Assembly (NCBI RefSeq): GCF_037977235.1
Contig: NZ_CP150276.1
Coordinates: 744,001 to 808,000 of the forward strand
Length of the DNA: 64,000 nucleotides
Origin: Paenibacillus sp. FSL K6-0276
Lineage (GTDB): Bacteria > Bacillota > Bacilli > Paenibacillales > Paenibacillaceae
Reading direction: 5' to 3'
Shown: positions 38,443 to 48,100 of the stretch, one piece after another
Layout of the letters: every line of letters starts with the position of its first letter
How positions within the stretch are numbered: position 1 is the stretch's first letter
Translations under genes and position numbers: made by a program
The notes under the pieces: model-generated
Seen by the model: the letters and a program-made list of their open reading frames with translations, nothing else
Database searches by the model: none
Told to the model about the DNA's origin: nothing

Positions 38443-40812
38443 ATGAAGCTCTCAAATAAAACCAAAAAAGGTAGTACGAGCTTTCTACGTAAATCTTTTT
38501 TCTCTTTTTTGATTATCTCGTTCATCATCACTGTTTTACTTACGACTTTTTTGTCATTTACTTATTTACGCACTACGATTTCATTAATTAACGGCTTTAA
38601 CGAAAAACTGATTGCTCAATCCAATTACAGTATCACCTATCTCGACGAGACCGCCAAAAAATTTGGAAATGCTCTTTACACCGACAAAGATATCATTTCC
38701 TATTTAAACATGGAAGAGAATGATGTGCGTGTTGCAATTGCAGCAAGCAGGGTAATTGACAAACACTTTCTGACTCTGAAAGATATCGACAGTGTGTATC
38801 TTTACAATGCGGGATTGGATTTGTTTTATTCCTCACGGAGCGGTGAACGTCAATCAACATCTGCATTTTCTGATCAGGTGATTGCAAAGTTGTTAACTGA
38901 CAAAAATTTTGTGGCCGATTATCATGGTCGTCCCATTGTGGCATCTGTTGATGAAGCAACACAATCGGCAAATGTGTGTTCATATATATTATTTGAACCA
39001 GGGAGCACGGAATCTGGCCTAAAAAATGCTATCGTTGTCAACATTCGAACAAAAGCGCTTACGAACTCTATCCAAGCGATTAACAGTAGTGATTCAGTTC
39101 CTGAAACATCTTTTTTTGTGGTTGACTCGGGCGGTTCTATTTTAAGCATGGCCCTCTCACCGGATTTTGCTCATGACATGAGTGAAGTGCGGACATTAGG
39201 CCGGAAAGCGCAGGAACTGGACGGCAATATGAATCAGGTGCAAAAAATTGACGGAATCAGTTATCTTGTTTCGAGCAGTAAAAGTAATGCAAACAACTGG
39301 TACATCATGGGCGTTACACCCTTCAAAAAAATTTACAAGGATGTAATCACCGCATCATTCGTGTCGGCGGGGATCGTAGCAGCTGTGTTTATTTTTTGCG
39401 CGGTCATTTGCCTGTTCTTGGCACGCAGACTGAACAATCCTATTCAAGCCATTACGAAAATCATAAATGGGGAAGCTCCTGAAAAAAGCAATCCACTCGT
39501 GTCTGACACGGAAGAATTTCAAGTTATTCTATCGGTATTTGAATCGATGAAGGAGCAAAATTTGCGGCTTGATAAACTCATGCGCGAAACCGGCTATGCT
39601 GCCAAACAAGATTTACTAAATTCCCTGTTAAGTGAAAGTTCAACGTATTCGATGAATACCATTCTGGACAAGCTTCATGATCTGGACTTGGATTATATCG
39701 CCTCCAACCAGCTGTGTATGTGTCTATTCAAAATAGATAATTACAGTGTATTTAGGTCAGAAAATAGTCAAGAAGAGCGTTGGGCATTGCGTTATGCCAT
39801 TGTGAATATTGCAGCAGAAATAGCGGAGGAAATTCCGTGTGAAATATTCAGTTGTGATTCTGATAAATTCGTAGTGTTAGTTGATTGTGCAGAAGTAACG
39901 CAATTTAAGTTAGTGCAGGAAAAAATAGAGCGATATTTACGCGAAGTACAAAGTAAAACGCAACAATTTATTCGTATATCTTTATCTATGACGTACAGCA
40001 CCTTGTTTAAGGGAATGGAACATTTGCCTAGCATGTATAACAGTATGAAGGGTTCGATTCAACTCAAGATTCGTTATGGACATGGATGCATTATTTCTCC
40101 TTATATGATGGATGAAATCAATATGGATGATTTCCATGTACCTGTGAAGAAGGAAGAACAGCTGATCGAAAAAGTACTTGAAGGAGATATTGAAGGTGTT
40201 GTTGTCATATATCAATCTATCAAAAAGCAGTTGTATAATTGTTCTTACAATGAAATCATATCATGCATTATATATTTGATTTATTGTCTTTATTCCGGTG
40301 TACTTAGCAAGATGCCTGCCATAAAGGATAATCAAGATCTATTTCTGCAGGAGTTGTTGCACAATCTGCAAGATGCAGAAGTGAGCACGGATATCGATGA
40401 TGTAATGAATACCTTTTTGACAAAGCTCTGCAGTAAGGTAATGATGTTAAAAAACTCGTCAAACAATAACGATTATTTAATTCAGCGCATTATCGGAATT
40501 GTAGAACAGGAATATTCCGATACTGGCTTATGTTTAAGTTCAATTGCTGAAAAGTTGCGTATGTCTCCGAATTATGTAGGTCGATTGTTTAAAACGTCAT
40601 ACGGGCAGTCGATTGCACAATACATCTTTGATTTGCGAATGAAAAAGCTTGATGATTATATGCGAAGCACCAATCTGACCTTGTCGGTGATTATAGAGAA
40701 GATTGGCCTTGAAAGGAACAATTATTTTTATACTCGATTCAAGAAGCATTTTGGCATGTCTCTCAGCGAATACAGGCTGCATCTGGGACACGATGTTGAT
40801 GATGATGATTGA
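38443..40812 (+). CDS. Membrane-anchored AraC-family transcription regulator (YesN/YtdP-like)
   Basis: A 789-aa protein. TM1 is at about 18-42 (FFSFLIISFIITVLLTTFLS), followed by an extracellular dCACHE-like sensor at about 45-295. TM2 is at about 303-328 (SAGIVAAVFIFCAVICLFLA). Then come a linker, a degenerate cytosolic alpha/beta region (LCMCLFKIDNYSVFRS), and a C-terminal pair of helix-turn-helix motifs: LSSIAEKLRMSPNYVGRLFK and LSVIIEKIGLERNNYFYTRF. It probably senses an extracellular sugar or the loaded binding protein and activates the divergent operon, and maybe the promoter boxes at 40935, 43246 and 50062. The paralogue at 54109 guards the second transporter. Confidence 0.88.
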   Translation: MKLSNKTKKGSTSFLRKSFFSFLIISFIITVLLTTFLSFTYLRTTISLINGFNEKLIAQSNYSITYLDETAKKFGNALYTDKDIISYLNMEENDVRVAIAASRVIDKHFLTLKDIDSVYLYNAGLDLFYSSRSGERQSTSAFSDQVIAKLLTDKNFVADYHGRPIVASVDEATQSANVCSYILFEPGSTESGLKNAIVVNIRTKALTNSIQAINSSDSVPETSFFVVDSGGSILSMALSPDFAHDMSEVRTLGRKAQELDGNMNQVQKIDGISYLVSSSKSNANNWYIMGVTPFKKIYKDVITASFVSAGIVAAVFIFCAVICLFLARRLNNPIQAITKIINGEAPEKSNPLVSDTEEFQVILSVFESMKEQNLRLDKLMRETGYAAKQDLLNSLLSESSTYSMNTILDKLHDLDLDYIASNQLCMCLFKIDNYSVFRSENSQEERWALRYAIVNIAAEIAEEIPCEIFSCDSDKFVVLVDCAEVTQFKLVQEKIERYLREVQSKTQQFIRISLSMTYSTLFKGMEHLPSMYNSMKGSIQLKIRYGHGCIISPYMMDEINMDDFHVPVKKEEQLIEKVLEGDIEGVVVIYQSIKKQLYNCSYNEIISCIIYLIYCLYSGVLSKMPAIKDNQDLFLQELLHNLQDAEVSTDIDDVMNTFLTKLCSKVMMLKNSSNNNDYLIQRIIGIVEQEYSDTGLCLSSIAEKLRMSPNYVGRLFKTSYGQSIAQYIFDLRMKKLDDYMRSTNLTLSVIIEKIGLERNNYFYTRFKKHFGMSLSEYRLHLGHDVDDDD

Positions 40813-40850
40813 ATTCAGGCTTGTACAGCATAATTAAATTTTTGATTAAC

Positions 40851-40887
40851 GGCCCTTATCTCTTTCGTTGGAGACGCGGGCTTTTTT
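40851..40887 (+). terminator. Weak terminator after the AraC gene
   Basis: GCCC/GGGC ends with a partial inner stem, then TTTTTT. Imperfect pairing, but the T run and place after the stop codon fit. Confidence 0.45.
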
Positions 40888-40934
40888 GTTACAATTATTC
40901 GTTTTGAAAAAGCAGAAAAACATAATAAAGTACT

Positions 40935-40974
40935 ATTTTTGAGATTGATGGTTTGAAATCTCGCTGACTACAAT
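40935..40974 (+). promoter_or_regulatory. Shared promoter/operator box, copy 1
   Basis: TTGATG-N18-TACAAT inside a conserved sequence (TTTTTGAGATTGATGG then TTTGAAATC). It contains TGAGAT and TGAAAT 14 bases apart as a direct repeat. The same box occurs at 43246 and 50062. It drives the beta-helix gene at 41024. Confidence 0.7.
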
Positions 40975-41023
40975 ATGTATGTTTTATTAAATTATTTACA
41001 TCCTATTTAAGGAGTGATTACGT

Positions 41024-42820
41024 ATGTCAGGAATAGAATATCATGTTTCATTGGTGGGTAACGATTCGTGGGAAGGTACACGATCAGCTCCATTAAGAAC
41101 CATTTCAGCGGTAGCTGAAATGGCGCTGCCGGGGGATGTAATCACTGTACATGAGGGCACCTATCGGGAGAGAATCAATCCTCCGTGTGGAGGAGAATCG
41201 GATGATAATAGAATTGTATATCAAGCCGCAGTTGGTGAAAAGGTTGAAATAAAGGGCTCCGAAATTATTACTAATTGGGAAAAGGTGCAAGGGGATGTGT
41301 GGAAGGTAATCCTACCTAATTCTTTCTTTAAGGGATTTAATCCATACGCTGACCTTATTCAAGGGGATTGGTTTACTCCGAAGGGGCGGGATCACCATAC
41401 TGGAGCGATTTATTTAAACGGGAATTGGCTGGTAGAAGCAGCGGAATTCAATGATGTCATCCATCATGAAGGAAACACAATGCTCTGGTTCGCAACAGTT
41501 GACGAGCAGAACACGATGATCTGGGCTAATTTTGGCAACTCCAACCCGAATGAGGAATTAGTTGAGATTAATGTAAGACAATCCGTGTTCTATCCGAAGC
41601 AGTCAGGCATTAACTATATAACCGTCAGAGGATTTACGATGCGTCATGCGGCAACGCCTTGGGCTCCACCGACTGCCGAACAGGTTGCATTGATAGGAAC
41701 TAACTGGAGCAAAGGGTGGATTATTGAGAATAATGTCATCAGTCATTCGAGATGCACGGGGATTTCCCTCGGCAAATATGGTGACGAGTGGGATAATGCT
41801 GAGACAACCACCGAAGCTTATCACAGAACGATTGATCGCGCATTGGGGAATGGTTGGAACAAAGAACAAATCGGCCATCATATCGTTAGAGGTAATACCA
41901 TTTCTCACTGTGAGATGGCTGGTATTGCCGGCAGTTTGGGGGCTTGCTTCAGCGTCATAACTGAAAATATAATTCATGATATTCATGTACAGCGCTCCTT
42001 CACAGGAGAGGAGATGGCCGCCATTAAGTTTCACGGCGCCATTGATACTTTGGTAAGTAACAACCGTATCTATCGTTCGGTGATTGGGCTTTGGTTTGAC
42101 TGGATGACTCAGGGAACACGTGTATCGAGGAACCTGCTATATGACAATTATACAAGTGATCTGTTCGTTGAAGTCAATCACGGTCCGTTTATGGTGGATC
42201 ATAACCTTTGTCTCTCTACAGATTCCAAGGATATGTTGCTGAACGTTTCTCAAGGTGGAGCCTACGTTCATAATCTGTTTATGGGAGCAGTTTCAATATT
42301 GCCCGACTTAGGCCGCTCTACGCCATATCTTCGAGCACATTCCACTGAAATTGCAGGACATCATACGCTTGAATGCGGAGATGACCGCCTATATAACAAT
42401 TTAGTTGTTGCTCAGAAGGATCAGAATGGGTTAAGTAAGTATGATTCTGCGGCTTATTCTGTATTTATGGATGGGAACGTGTTTCTTAATGGAGCGAAAC
42501 CTTGTATACACGAGACGGCGCCACTTGAAGCAGACTGGTTTGATCCGAGTATCAAGTTTGTAATCGAAGAAGATTCTGTTTATCTACATCTGACATGTCA
42601 GATGGATTGGAAAAATCAAAAGAGCCGCAAATTAGTAACAACAGAGCTCCTTGATCAAACCCAGATATCGAAGTTGCCTTATGAGGATACTGACGGCAAG
42701 CAGTTTAGGTTGGACACTGATTATTTAGGGGTTGCAAGAGATGAAAGTAATCCTTACCCTGGTCCTTTCGAAATGATGGGAGAGGGCCGGATGGTTATAA
42801 AAGTTTGGCCTCATGCATAA
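41024..42820 (+). CDS. Right-handed parallel beta-helix protein, cytosolic, probable glycoside hydrolase
   Basis: A 598-aa protein starting MSGIEYHVSLVGNDSWEG, then SAPLRTISAVAEMALPGDVI, the common opening of beta-helix carbohydrate enzymes. Pectate-lyase-like repeats follow (ITVRGFTMRHAATPW, GWIIENNVISHSRCTGI, HHIVRGNTISHCEMAGI, VITENIIHDI, LVSNNRIYRSVIGLW). There is no signal peptide, so it acts inside the cell. A short beta domain ends the protein (DYLGVARDESNPYPGPFEMM). Beta-helix glycosidases such as GH141 or GH110 are candidates; I cannot assign one. It has its own promoter box and AAGGAGTG site, so its substrate is probably an imported oligosaccharide. Confidence 0.8.
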   Translation: MSGIEYHVSLVGNDSWEGTRSAPLRTISAVAEMALPGDVITVHEGTYRERINPPCGGESDDNRIVYQAAVGEKVEIKGSEIITNWEKVQGDVWKVILPNSFFKGFNPYADLIQGDWFTPKGRDHHTGAIYLNGNWLVEAAEFNDVIHHEGNTMLWFATVDEQNTMIWANFGNSNPNEELVEINVRQSVFYPKQSGINYITVRGFTMRHAATPWAPPTAEQVALIGTNWSKGWIIENNVISHSRCTGISLGKYGDEWDNAETTTEAYHRTIDRALGNGWNKEQIGHHIVRGNTISHCEMAGIAGSLGACFSVITENIIHDIHVQRSFTGEEMAAIKFHGAIDTLVSNNRIYRSVIGLWFDWMTQGTRVSRNLLYDNYTSDLFVEVNHGPFMVDHNLCLSTDSKDMLLNVSQGGAYVHNLFMGAVSILPDLGRSTPYLRAHSTEIAGHHTLECGDDRLYNNLVVAQKDQNGLSKYDSAAYSVFMDGNVFLNGAKPCIHETAPLEADWFDPSIKFVIEEDSVYLHLTCQMDWKNQKSRKLVTTELLDQTQISKLPYEDTDGKQFRLDTDYLGVARDESNPYPGPFEMMGEGRMVIKVWPHA

Positions 42821-42867
42821 ATCATAATTTTAAGCTAAGTAGGATCCAAAACAGGGAGAACAATCAT

Positions 42868-42966
42868 ATGACAGAAATCAAAATCGATTTTAAAGGTTTA
42901 GAAGATTATGAAGGTAAGCTTTATAAGCCAGTGTGGAAAAAATTGCGTTGTGTTCGTAGAAATTAA
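42868..42966 (+). CDS. 32-codon ORF, probable truncated gene start
   Basis: MTEIKIDFKGLEDYEGKLYK then PVWKKLRCVRRN and stop, preceded by AGGGAG at a usable distance. No family recognised. The abrupt basic end and the scrambled DNA after it suggest the start of a larger gene lost in the rearrangement that also left the relic at 43029. Confidence 0.4.
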   Translation: MTEIKIDFKGLEDYEGKLYKPVWKKLRCVRRN

Positions 42967-42998
42967 GCAGATTTATTTCATATCACATAGTTATAAGT

Positions 42999-43031
42999 AC
43001 AGCCTCTTTTTCTTATAGAGAGGCTGTTTAT
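42999..43031 (+). terminator. Terminator after the cytosolic beta-helix gene
   Basis: ACAGCCTCT (42999-43007) pairs with AGAGGCTGT (43019-43027), followed by TTTATGG. The T-rich loop makes it slightly unusual. Confidence 0.6.
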
Positions 43032-43097
43032 GGTTGAAGTATATCCTATCAGAAACAAGGTACTGAAATAGAGAGTTGGTTAACAAGCGCAATGCCA
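43029..43097 (+). pseudogene. Relic of the 3' end of a secreted beta-helix gene
   Basis: TATCCTATCAGAAACAAGG and the next 40 bases repeat the 3' end of the gene at 45146 (around 49737-49797, encoding SYQKQGTEIETWLTSGMPN) with two changes. A scrambled piece of the final codons precedes it (GGTTGAAGTAT). It marks an old duplication or deletion of a second copy of that gene. Confidence 0.7.
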
Positions 43098-43135
43098 AAC
43101 AGCCCCTTTTCCTAATGGAAACGGGGCTGTTTAAT
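43097..43135 (+). terminator. Terminator, copy A
   Basis: AAACAGCCCC pairs with GGGGCTGTTT (43123-43132) over a T- and A-rich loop. Identical to the one at 49897. Confidence 0.75.
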
Positions 43136-43245
43136 TTTACCCTATGTAAATTTCTACAAAAAACTTTTTAGAGAATGTATTAAAAATATGAGTTACAGCA
43201 CAAAAATTAAGGTTGCAGAAAAAGCAAAAAACATCAAATAGTTCA

Positions 43246-43285
43246 GTTTTTGAGATTGCTGGTTAGAGATCAGCTCGGCTACAAT
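43246..43285 (+). promoter_or_regulatory. Shared promoter/operator box, copy 2
   Basis: TTGCTG-N18-TACAAT with TGAGAT and AGAGAT 14 bases apart. Nearly identical to copy 3 at 50062. It lies 207 bases upstream of the SLH-protein ATG, so the transcript has a long leader. Confidence 0.75.
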
Positions 43286-43411
43286 GCTAAGTAACTTAGC
43301 TGCGCATATTTTGTGAATAGCTGATTTATTTAATCAAACAACCTGGGAGGGGATTAAAAAATAAGATTATTGCAGCAAAGCAAAACATTTAAAAATTTCA
43401 GTGAGAAAAAA

Positions 43412-43425
43412 TGTAAGCGCTACAC
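43412..43425. promoter_or_regulatory. Possible cre-like operator
   Basis: TGTAAGCGCTACAC matches the core of a catabolite-repression (CcpA) site, AAGCGCT, but the right half departs from the consensus. It lies in the leader of the SLH-protein gene, where a roadblock site would fit. Confidence 0.35.
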
Positions 43426-43491
43426 TCTCTGTATATGCATATGCATCAAGTAATTTAAAGTTCGTTAAACAAGACATCGGGAGGATAGAGT

Positions 43492-45087
43492 ATGCGTAAA
43501 CGAATCTCCGTAATATTTGCAGTAATACTATGTATAGCAATATTGCCTGTAAATTGTTTAGCAGCTTCTACTAATCTAAAAGCAACTTATAATAAGGGCG
43601 TTGTTGCTATAGATGGTAAAGGATATGAAGCAAGTAAGGATTATATGGTAAGAGTAGTTGATAAAGTAAATGACACCCTTAAAGCGATGGGACAGGTTCA
43701 AGCAAATGCGAATGGTACCATTTCAGGTTTGATTACGACAGGTGCTTTGGAAAAGGTAGAAGAGCATATTGTATATGTGAATGGAATGGATGGTAAATTG
43801 GTTTCATCAGCAACGTTGACTGGAAAGGTTGATCCAACACCAACACCAACACCAACACCAGCACCAGCACCAACACCAACACCAACACCAACGCCAAATC
43901 CGGTTCCAAATCCGAGTCAAGAGCCTACAATTAAAGATGGTTGCATCTCTTATGATCATGTAAAGCCTGATAAGGACGGAAATGTAAGTGTTGAAATTAA
44001 AGATGACCATGTAGATTCGGCGATTAATAGTGCTGCAACAGATGAACTTGGAGTAAAGAAACTCACCATAAAAATAGGAACTACAGATAATGCGAAGCGA
44101 AATACGGTAACGATCCCTGTAGGGAAAATAGCAGCAAAGACTGGAAAGATGGATGTCACAGTAAGCACTGGCTTTGGGGACATTGTATTAACAAATGATA
44201 CGATTCATTCTCTAGCCAAAGATGTGAATAGTAAGGTCGATGTCATCATTAGCTCACTGAATAAGAGTAGCCTTACACCCATTGCAAGCGAAACGATAGG
44301 TAATAGAGCAGGTATTCAAGTATCTGTGTTACAAGAAGGCAAGCCTGTAAATGCGGATATTCAGATCGCCATTGCTTACAAGCCTGTAGGAAATGAAGCT
44401 GCAGATTATGAACATATCGTCGTATATCAAGTAGCTAAGGATGGCAGCTTGACCATCGTTTCAAATGGCAGATATAACAAAGAAACAGGCAAAGTTACTG
44501 TAAATGGCGTGGCGAATGGAACCTATGCGATAGGTTTTGTAAAGAAAACGTTTGAAGACACCGCCAAGCATAAATGGGCAGAAAAACAGATATCTGTACT
44601 AGCTTCCAAAAACATCATAGGAGGAACAAGTGAAATAACCTATTCTCCTCAAAAGAATATTACGAGAGCAGACTTCTTGAAGCTGCTAGTAAATACATTA
44701 GGACTTAAAACAGATATCAATGGAAACTTTGATGATATCGCAGCAAATGCTCATTACTCTAACGAAGTCGCTATAGCCAAAGCACTAGGCATAACATCTG
44801 GTTTAGGAAACAATAAATTTGAACCAAGTGCGCAAATTAGTAGACAAGACATGATGGTAATGGTAGAGAAAGCACTTCAAATTGCGGGTAAACCAGGTGT
44901 AGAAGGAAACAATGAGGATCTTCAGAGATTTAATGATACGGACAAGATCGCAAGTTATGCACGAAATAGTGTAGCATCCTTAATTAAAGAAGGAATTATT
45001 ACAGGAGATGGCAGCAGGATCAATCCAACTGGCAAGACAACAAGAGCTGAGGCTGCCGTAATATTGTATAAGTTGTATAACAGATAA
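43492..45087 (+). CDS. Secreted SLH-domain protein with Pro-Thr linker
   Basis: A 531-aa protein. Signal peptide 1-25 (MRKRISVIFAVILCIAILPV, cleavage near LAAS), a beta domain (about 26-110), a Pro-Thr/Ala linker encoded by CCAACA repeats (about 114-140), an Ig-like or adhesin-type region (about 150-350), and three SLH repeats (about 355-531; TRADFLKLLVNTLGL, SRQDMMVMVEKALQ, TRAEAAVILYKLYNR). SLH repeats hold proteins on pyruvylated wall polymers. No catalytic domain is visible. It is 58 bases upstream of the secreted beta-helix gene and shares its promoter, so it probably displays or docks that protein at the wall. Confidence 0.88.
   Translation: MRKRISVIFAVILCIAILPVNCLAASTNLKATYNKGVVAIDGKGYEASKDYMVRVVDKVNDTLKAMGQVQANANGTISGLITTGALEKVEEHIVYVNGMDGKLVSSATLTGKVDPTPTPTPTPAPAPTPTPTPTPNPVPNPSQEPTIKDGCISYDHVKPDKDGNVSVEIKDDHVDSAINSAATDELGVKKLTIKIGTTDNAKRNTVTIPVGKIAAKTGKMDVTVSTGFGDIVLTNDTIHSLAKDVNSKVDVIISSLNKSSLTPIASETIGNRAGIQVSVLQEGKPVNADIQIAIAYKPVGNEAADYEHIVVYQVAKDGSLTIVSNGRYNKETGKVTVNGVANGTYAIGFVKKTFEDTAKHKWAEKQISVLASKNIIGGTSEITYSPQKNITRADFLKLLVNTLGLKTDINGNFDDIAANAHYSNEVAIAKALGITSGLGNNKFEPSAQISRQDMMVMVEKALQIAGKPGVEGNNEDLQRFNDTDKIASYARNSVASLIKEGIITGDGSRINPTGKTTRAEAAVILYKLYNR
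43831..43895 (+). repeat. CCAACA coding microsatellite
   Basis: Six-base repeats encode the Pro-Thr linker of the SLH protein. Such tracts change length easily by slippage in whole-codon steps. Confidence 0.75.
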
Positions 45088-45145
45088 GCCCTATTAACAT
45101 CTCAAACATTATAAAATGTAAAATGAAGGGAATGATTATACAATT

Positions 45146-48100
45146 ATGAATAAGAAAAAAATCTTTAGTTCCATGATTGCATTATGTATGATATGTACTT
45201 CATTATTTGTCCCTACTTTTAGTGTTAAAGCAGCAGAAGGAACAGAATATTCTCTTAACAGAATACAAGCGCAATTCTTTGTGTCACCAGATGGAAAAGA
45301 TGAAAATAAAGGTTCATATGATAAGCCGTTTGCAACTTTACAAGCTGCAAGAGATGCGGTTCGAAAAATTAATCAGAACATGACAGGTGATATTTACGTA
45401 TTTATTTCAGAAGGTAAATATTATCTTGATGAAACGATTACTTTCAATGAAAGCGACTCTGGTACGAATGGTCATAAGATCATCTATAGAAATTTAGATG
45501 ATTTGGCTAGTGCTGAAATTATCGGTGGTAAGCCTGTTGATACAGATTGGCAATTAGTTGGAAAAACCGGTGCTGATGCTGACTTACCAGCTGCTGCAGT
45601 AGGTAAGGTTTACAAAACTAACGTTGGCACTGATGTGATTTTTGATACTCTTTATGTAAATGATAGACGTGCAACATTAGCGCGTACTCAAAATTTAGAT
45701 AAGTATAAAGACTTCCCTTCCGCTTTAACTCCATATATGAAAAGTGCAGGTGGCGGAATTGGTGACTTGATTTATACAAATGGGGATCTTGATCAAGAGT
45801 CAATTAACGGAATCGTAAACGCCCAAGTACGTGGAGACTTAGATGCCTCTGTTTATATGTGGGATGGCGGCTACTGGGATTGGATGACAGATACGATTCC
45901 AATTTCTGCAATTGATACTGCAAGTCGTAAGCTTACCTATAAAACCGTTCCAGGAAAACCGGAAATGTACAGACCTAAATATAATACAGGTACAAATGCA
46001 AGATATTTTGTACAAGGAAATTTAGGCTTCTTGGATGTTCCAGGTGAATATTATTTCAATAAAACGACTGGCGATTTGTATTATTATCCCGAAGGAAATA
46101 TAAATGAAAATGAATTTATAATCCCTAAAGTCAAAGAAGTGATCCGTGTCGAAGGCTCAGATAAGGATCATATGGTTTCAAATATTGAATTCAGTGGCTT
46201 GCAATTGAAGGATACAAATACGACGGATTGGTATGCGTATGGTTGGAACTGGGGAGATGCAGGAGCAGGTTTAGGTTTCTATCCTCCGGAGGCTAAAGGA
46301 AGCACACAACCATCCTATGCTGAGCAAGCTGAAAGAATAGAGTTCCAATACGGTGTGATTACACTTACGAATACTAAAAATATTACGATTTCCAAAGCGC
46401 ATATCAAAAATTCAGGCATGTTTGGAATTAATCTCTATTTGGCTAATCAAAACACAGTGATCGAGGATAGCCTTATTGAATATACAGGTCATGGAGGAAT
46501 AAGCGTAGATGGCGGTTACCCTGGTGTGGCTGGAGATAAAAACGGAGATGGCTATAGCAGAGATAATACGATAACGAACACGATTGTTCATGATATTGGC
46601 GAGCTTATTGGTCAGGCATCAGGGATCACGATTCAGCAGTCAAGCTATAATACGGTATCTCATGTAGAGGTCTATAATTCACCAAGAAGAGGAATTTTTC
46701 TAACTGCCGGACATAGCCGTAACCCTAATGTATCTGCCCCAAATGGTGATAAAGATTTCAATATTATGACGGATATGTACACTCACCATAATAAAATTGA
46801 ATATGTATATTTGCATGATGCTCAACAAGATGGTGGAGATGATGGAGCTTTCTTTGCATGTTATTTGTATAAGGGTGCAAATTACAAGCCTAACTACTTA
46901 AATCAAGCTATTATTGATAATACGGGCCCAAATCCTACTATGGTTGATTTTGGGCCTAATGACATTAACTTGGATATGGGAGCCTCAGGGTTAGAATTAA
47001 GCAATGTTAAAGCGACTAATCCAATGAACTTTAATATTGAAGTTAATACGATTCTTCAATATGGTGATGTCATAAAGTTTGATAATACGAATGTTAATTA
47101 TGGGAAAATTGCAAATCATATTAAGGAATTTGACGACTCCAAGATGGAGTATGACAAAATTGGAGTAACATCGAATTATCCTAAGGAATATTTAACAGAT
47201 AGAGATGTTATCACAGAGCCAGAATCTATTTATTTCAAAGAGAACTTTGAAAATGGACTAGATGATACGGCTTGGTCAACTCTAAATGGTCAGGCAAAAA
47301 TTTCAACCGAATTCATGTCTGAAAGACCAATAAATGGTAAATCAAGTCTGGAACTGTTAGATAAAAGTCAAGTATACAAGAATTTCCCTGAAATGCTGAA
47401 TAAAGTCGTTACTGTTAAGATGTTTGACAGACAAAATAATAATTTGGCAGCGTACGATTCAGGGCATCAAAATTCGGCTCGGGTTTCATCCATTGCACGA
47501 GTAGATGATGGTGGCAATATTATCGGTATAGGTTTGGATTATGATACTGCAGATAAATATATAATTCAAATGGGAGATCAAAAGGAACCTACTGTCATCG
47601 TTAGGACTTTTGGTTGGCATGAGCTAAAGTTCGACTATACATCAGGTACCGATGTAAAGCTGTATATTGATAATCAATTAGTTAAAACCTTACCTGCTTC
47701 CGGATTTGATTATATCTCGCTTGGTTCTGATAATGGCATAGGACAAGCTTTCTACGATGAGCTTTATGTATTTGGAGGAAACGAAGCAACATTGCCAATC
47801 CCGCCATCCAATATTCCGGCACCTCCAGCATATGATGGTTCAGATGTCAATAAGAAACAACTCATGCTGGATTTTGAAGATGGAGAAGTTCCTGCTTTTG
47901 ACAAAGTAGGTGGTAATCCATCTGTAACAAGTGTTGTATATGATAATGGAAATAGTGGAAATCAAGTTTTAAAGGATGAGATTAGAGATGGAAATGATTT
48001 CTATGAATTGAATGCCCCTTGGAATAATTATCTGGTCAATATGAAATGGAAATTTGAAGGATGGGGGACAACGGATGTTCTTGGTGGTGTGTATGATAAC

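Larger units (their letters stand above)
43097..43285 (+). repeat. Duplicated terminator-to-promoter segment, copy A
   Basis: From AAACAGCCCC to the promoter box, about 190 bases are repeated imperfectly at 49897-50101. Copy B contains a roughly 15-base insertion near 49945. The unit holds a terminator followed by a promoter. Confidence 0.8.

Noticed and set aside
43831..43895. Possible CRISPR-like or satellite array
   Set aside because: The six-base CCAACA repeats simply encode a Pro-Thr linker and have no spacers.
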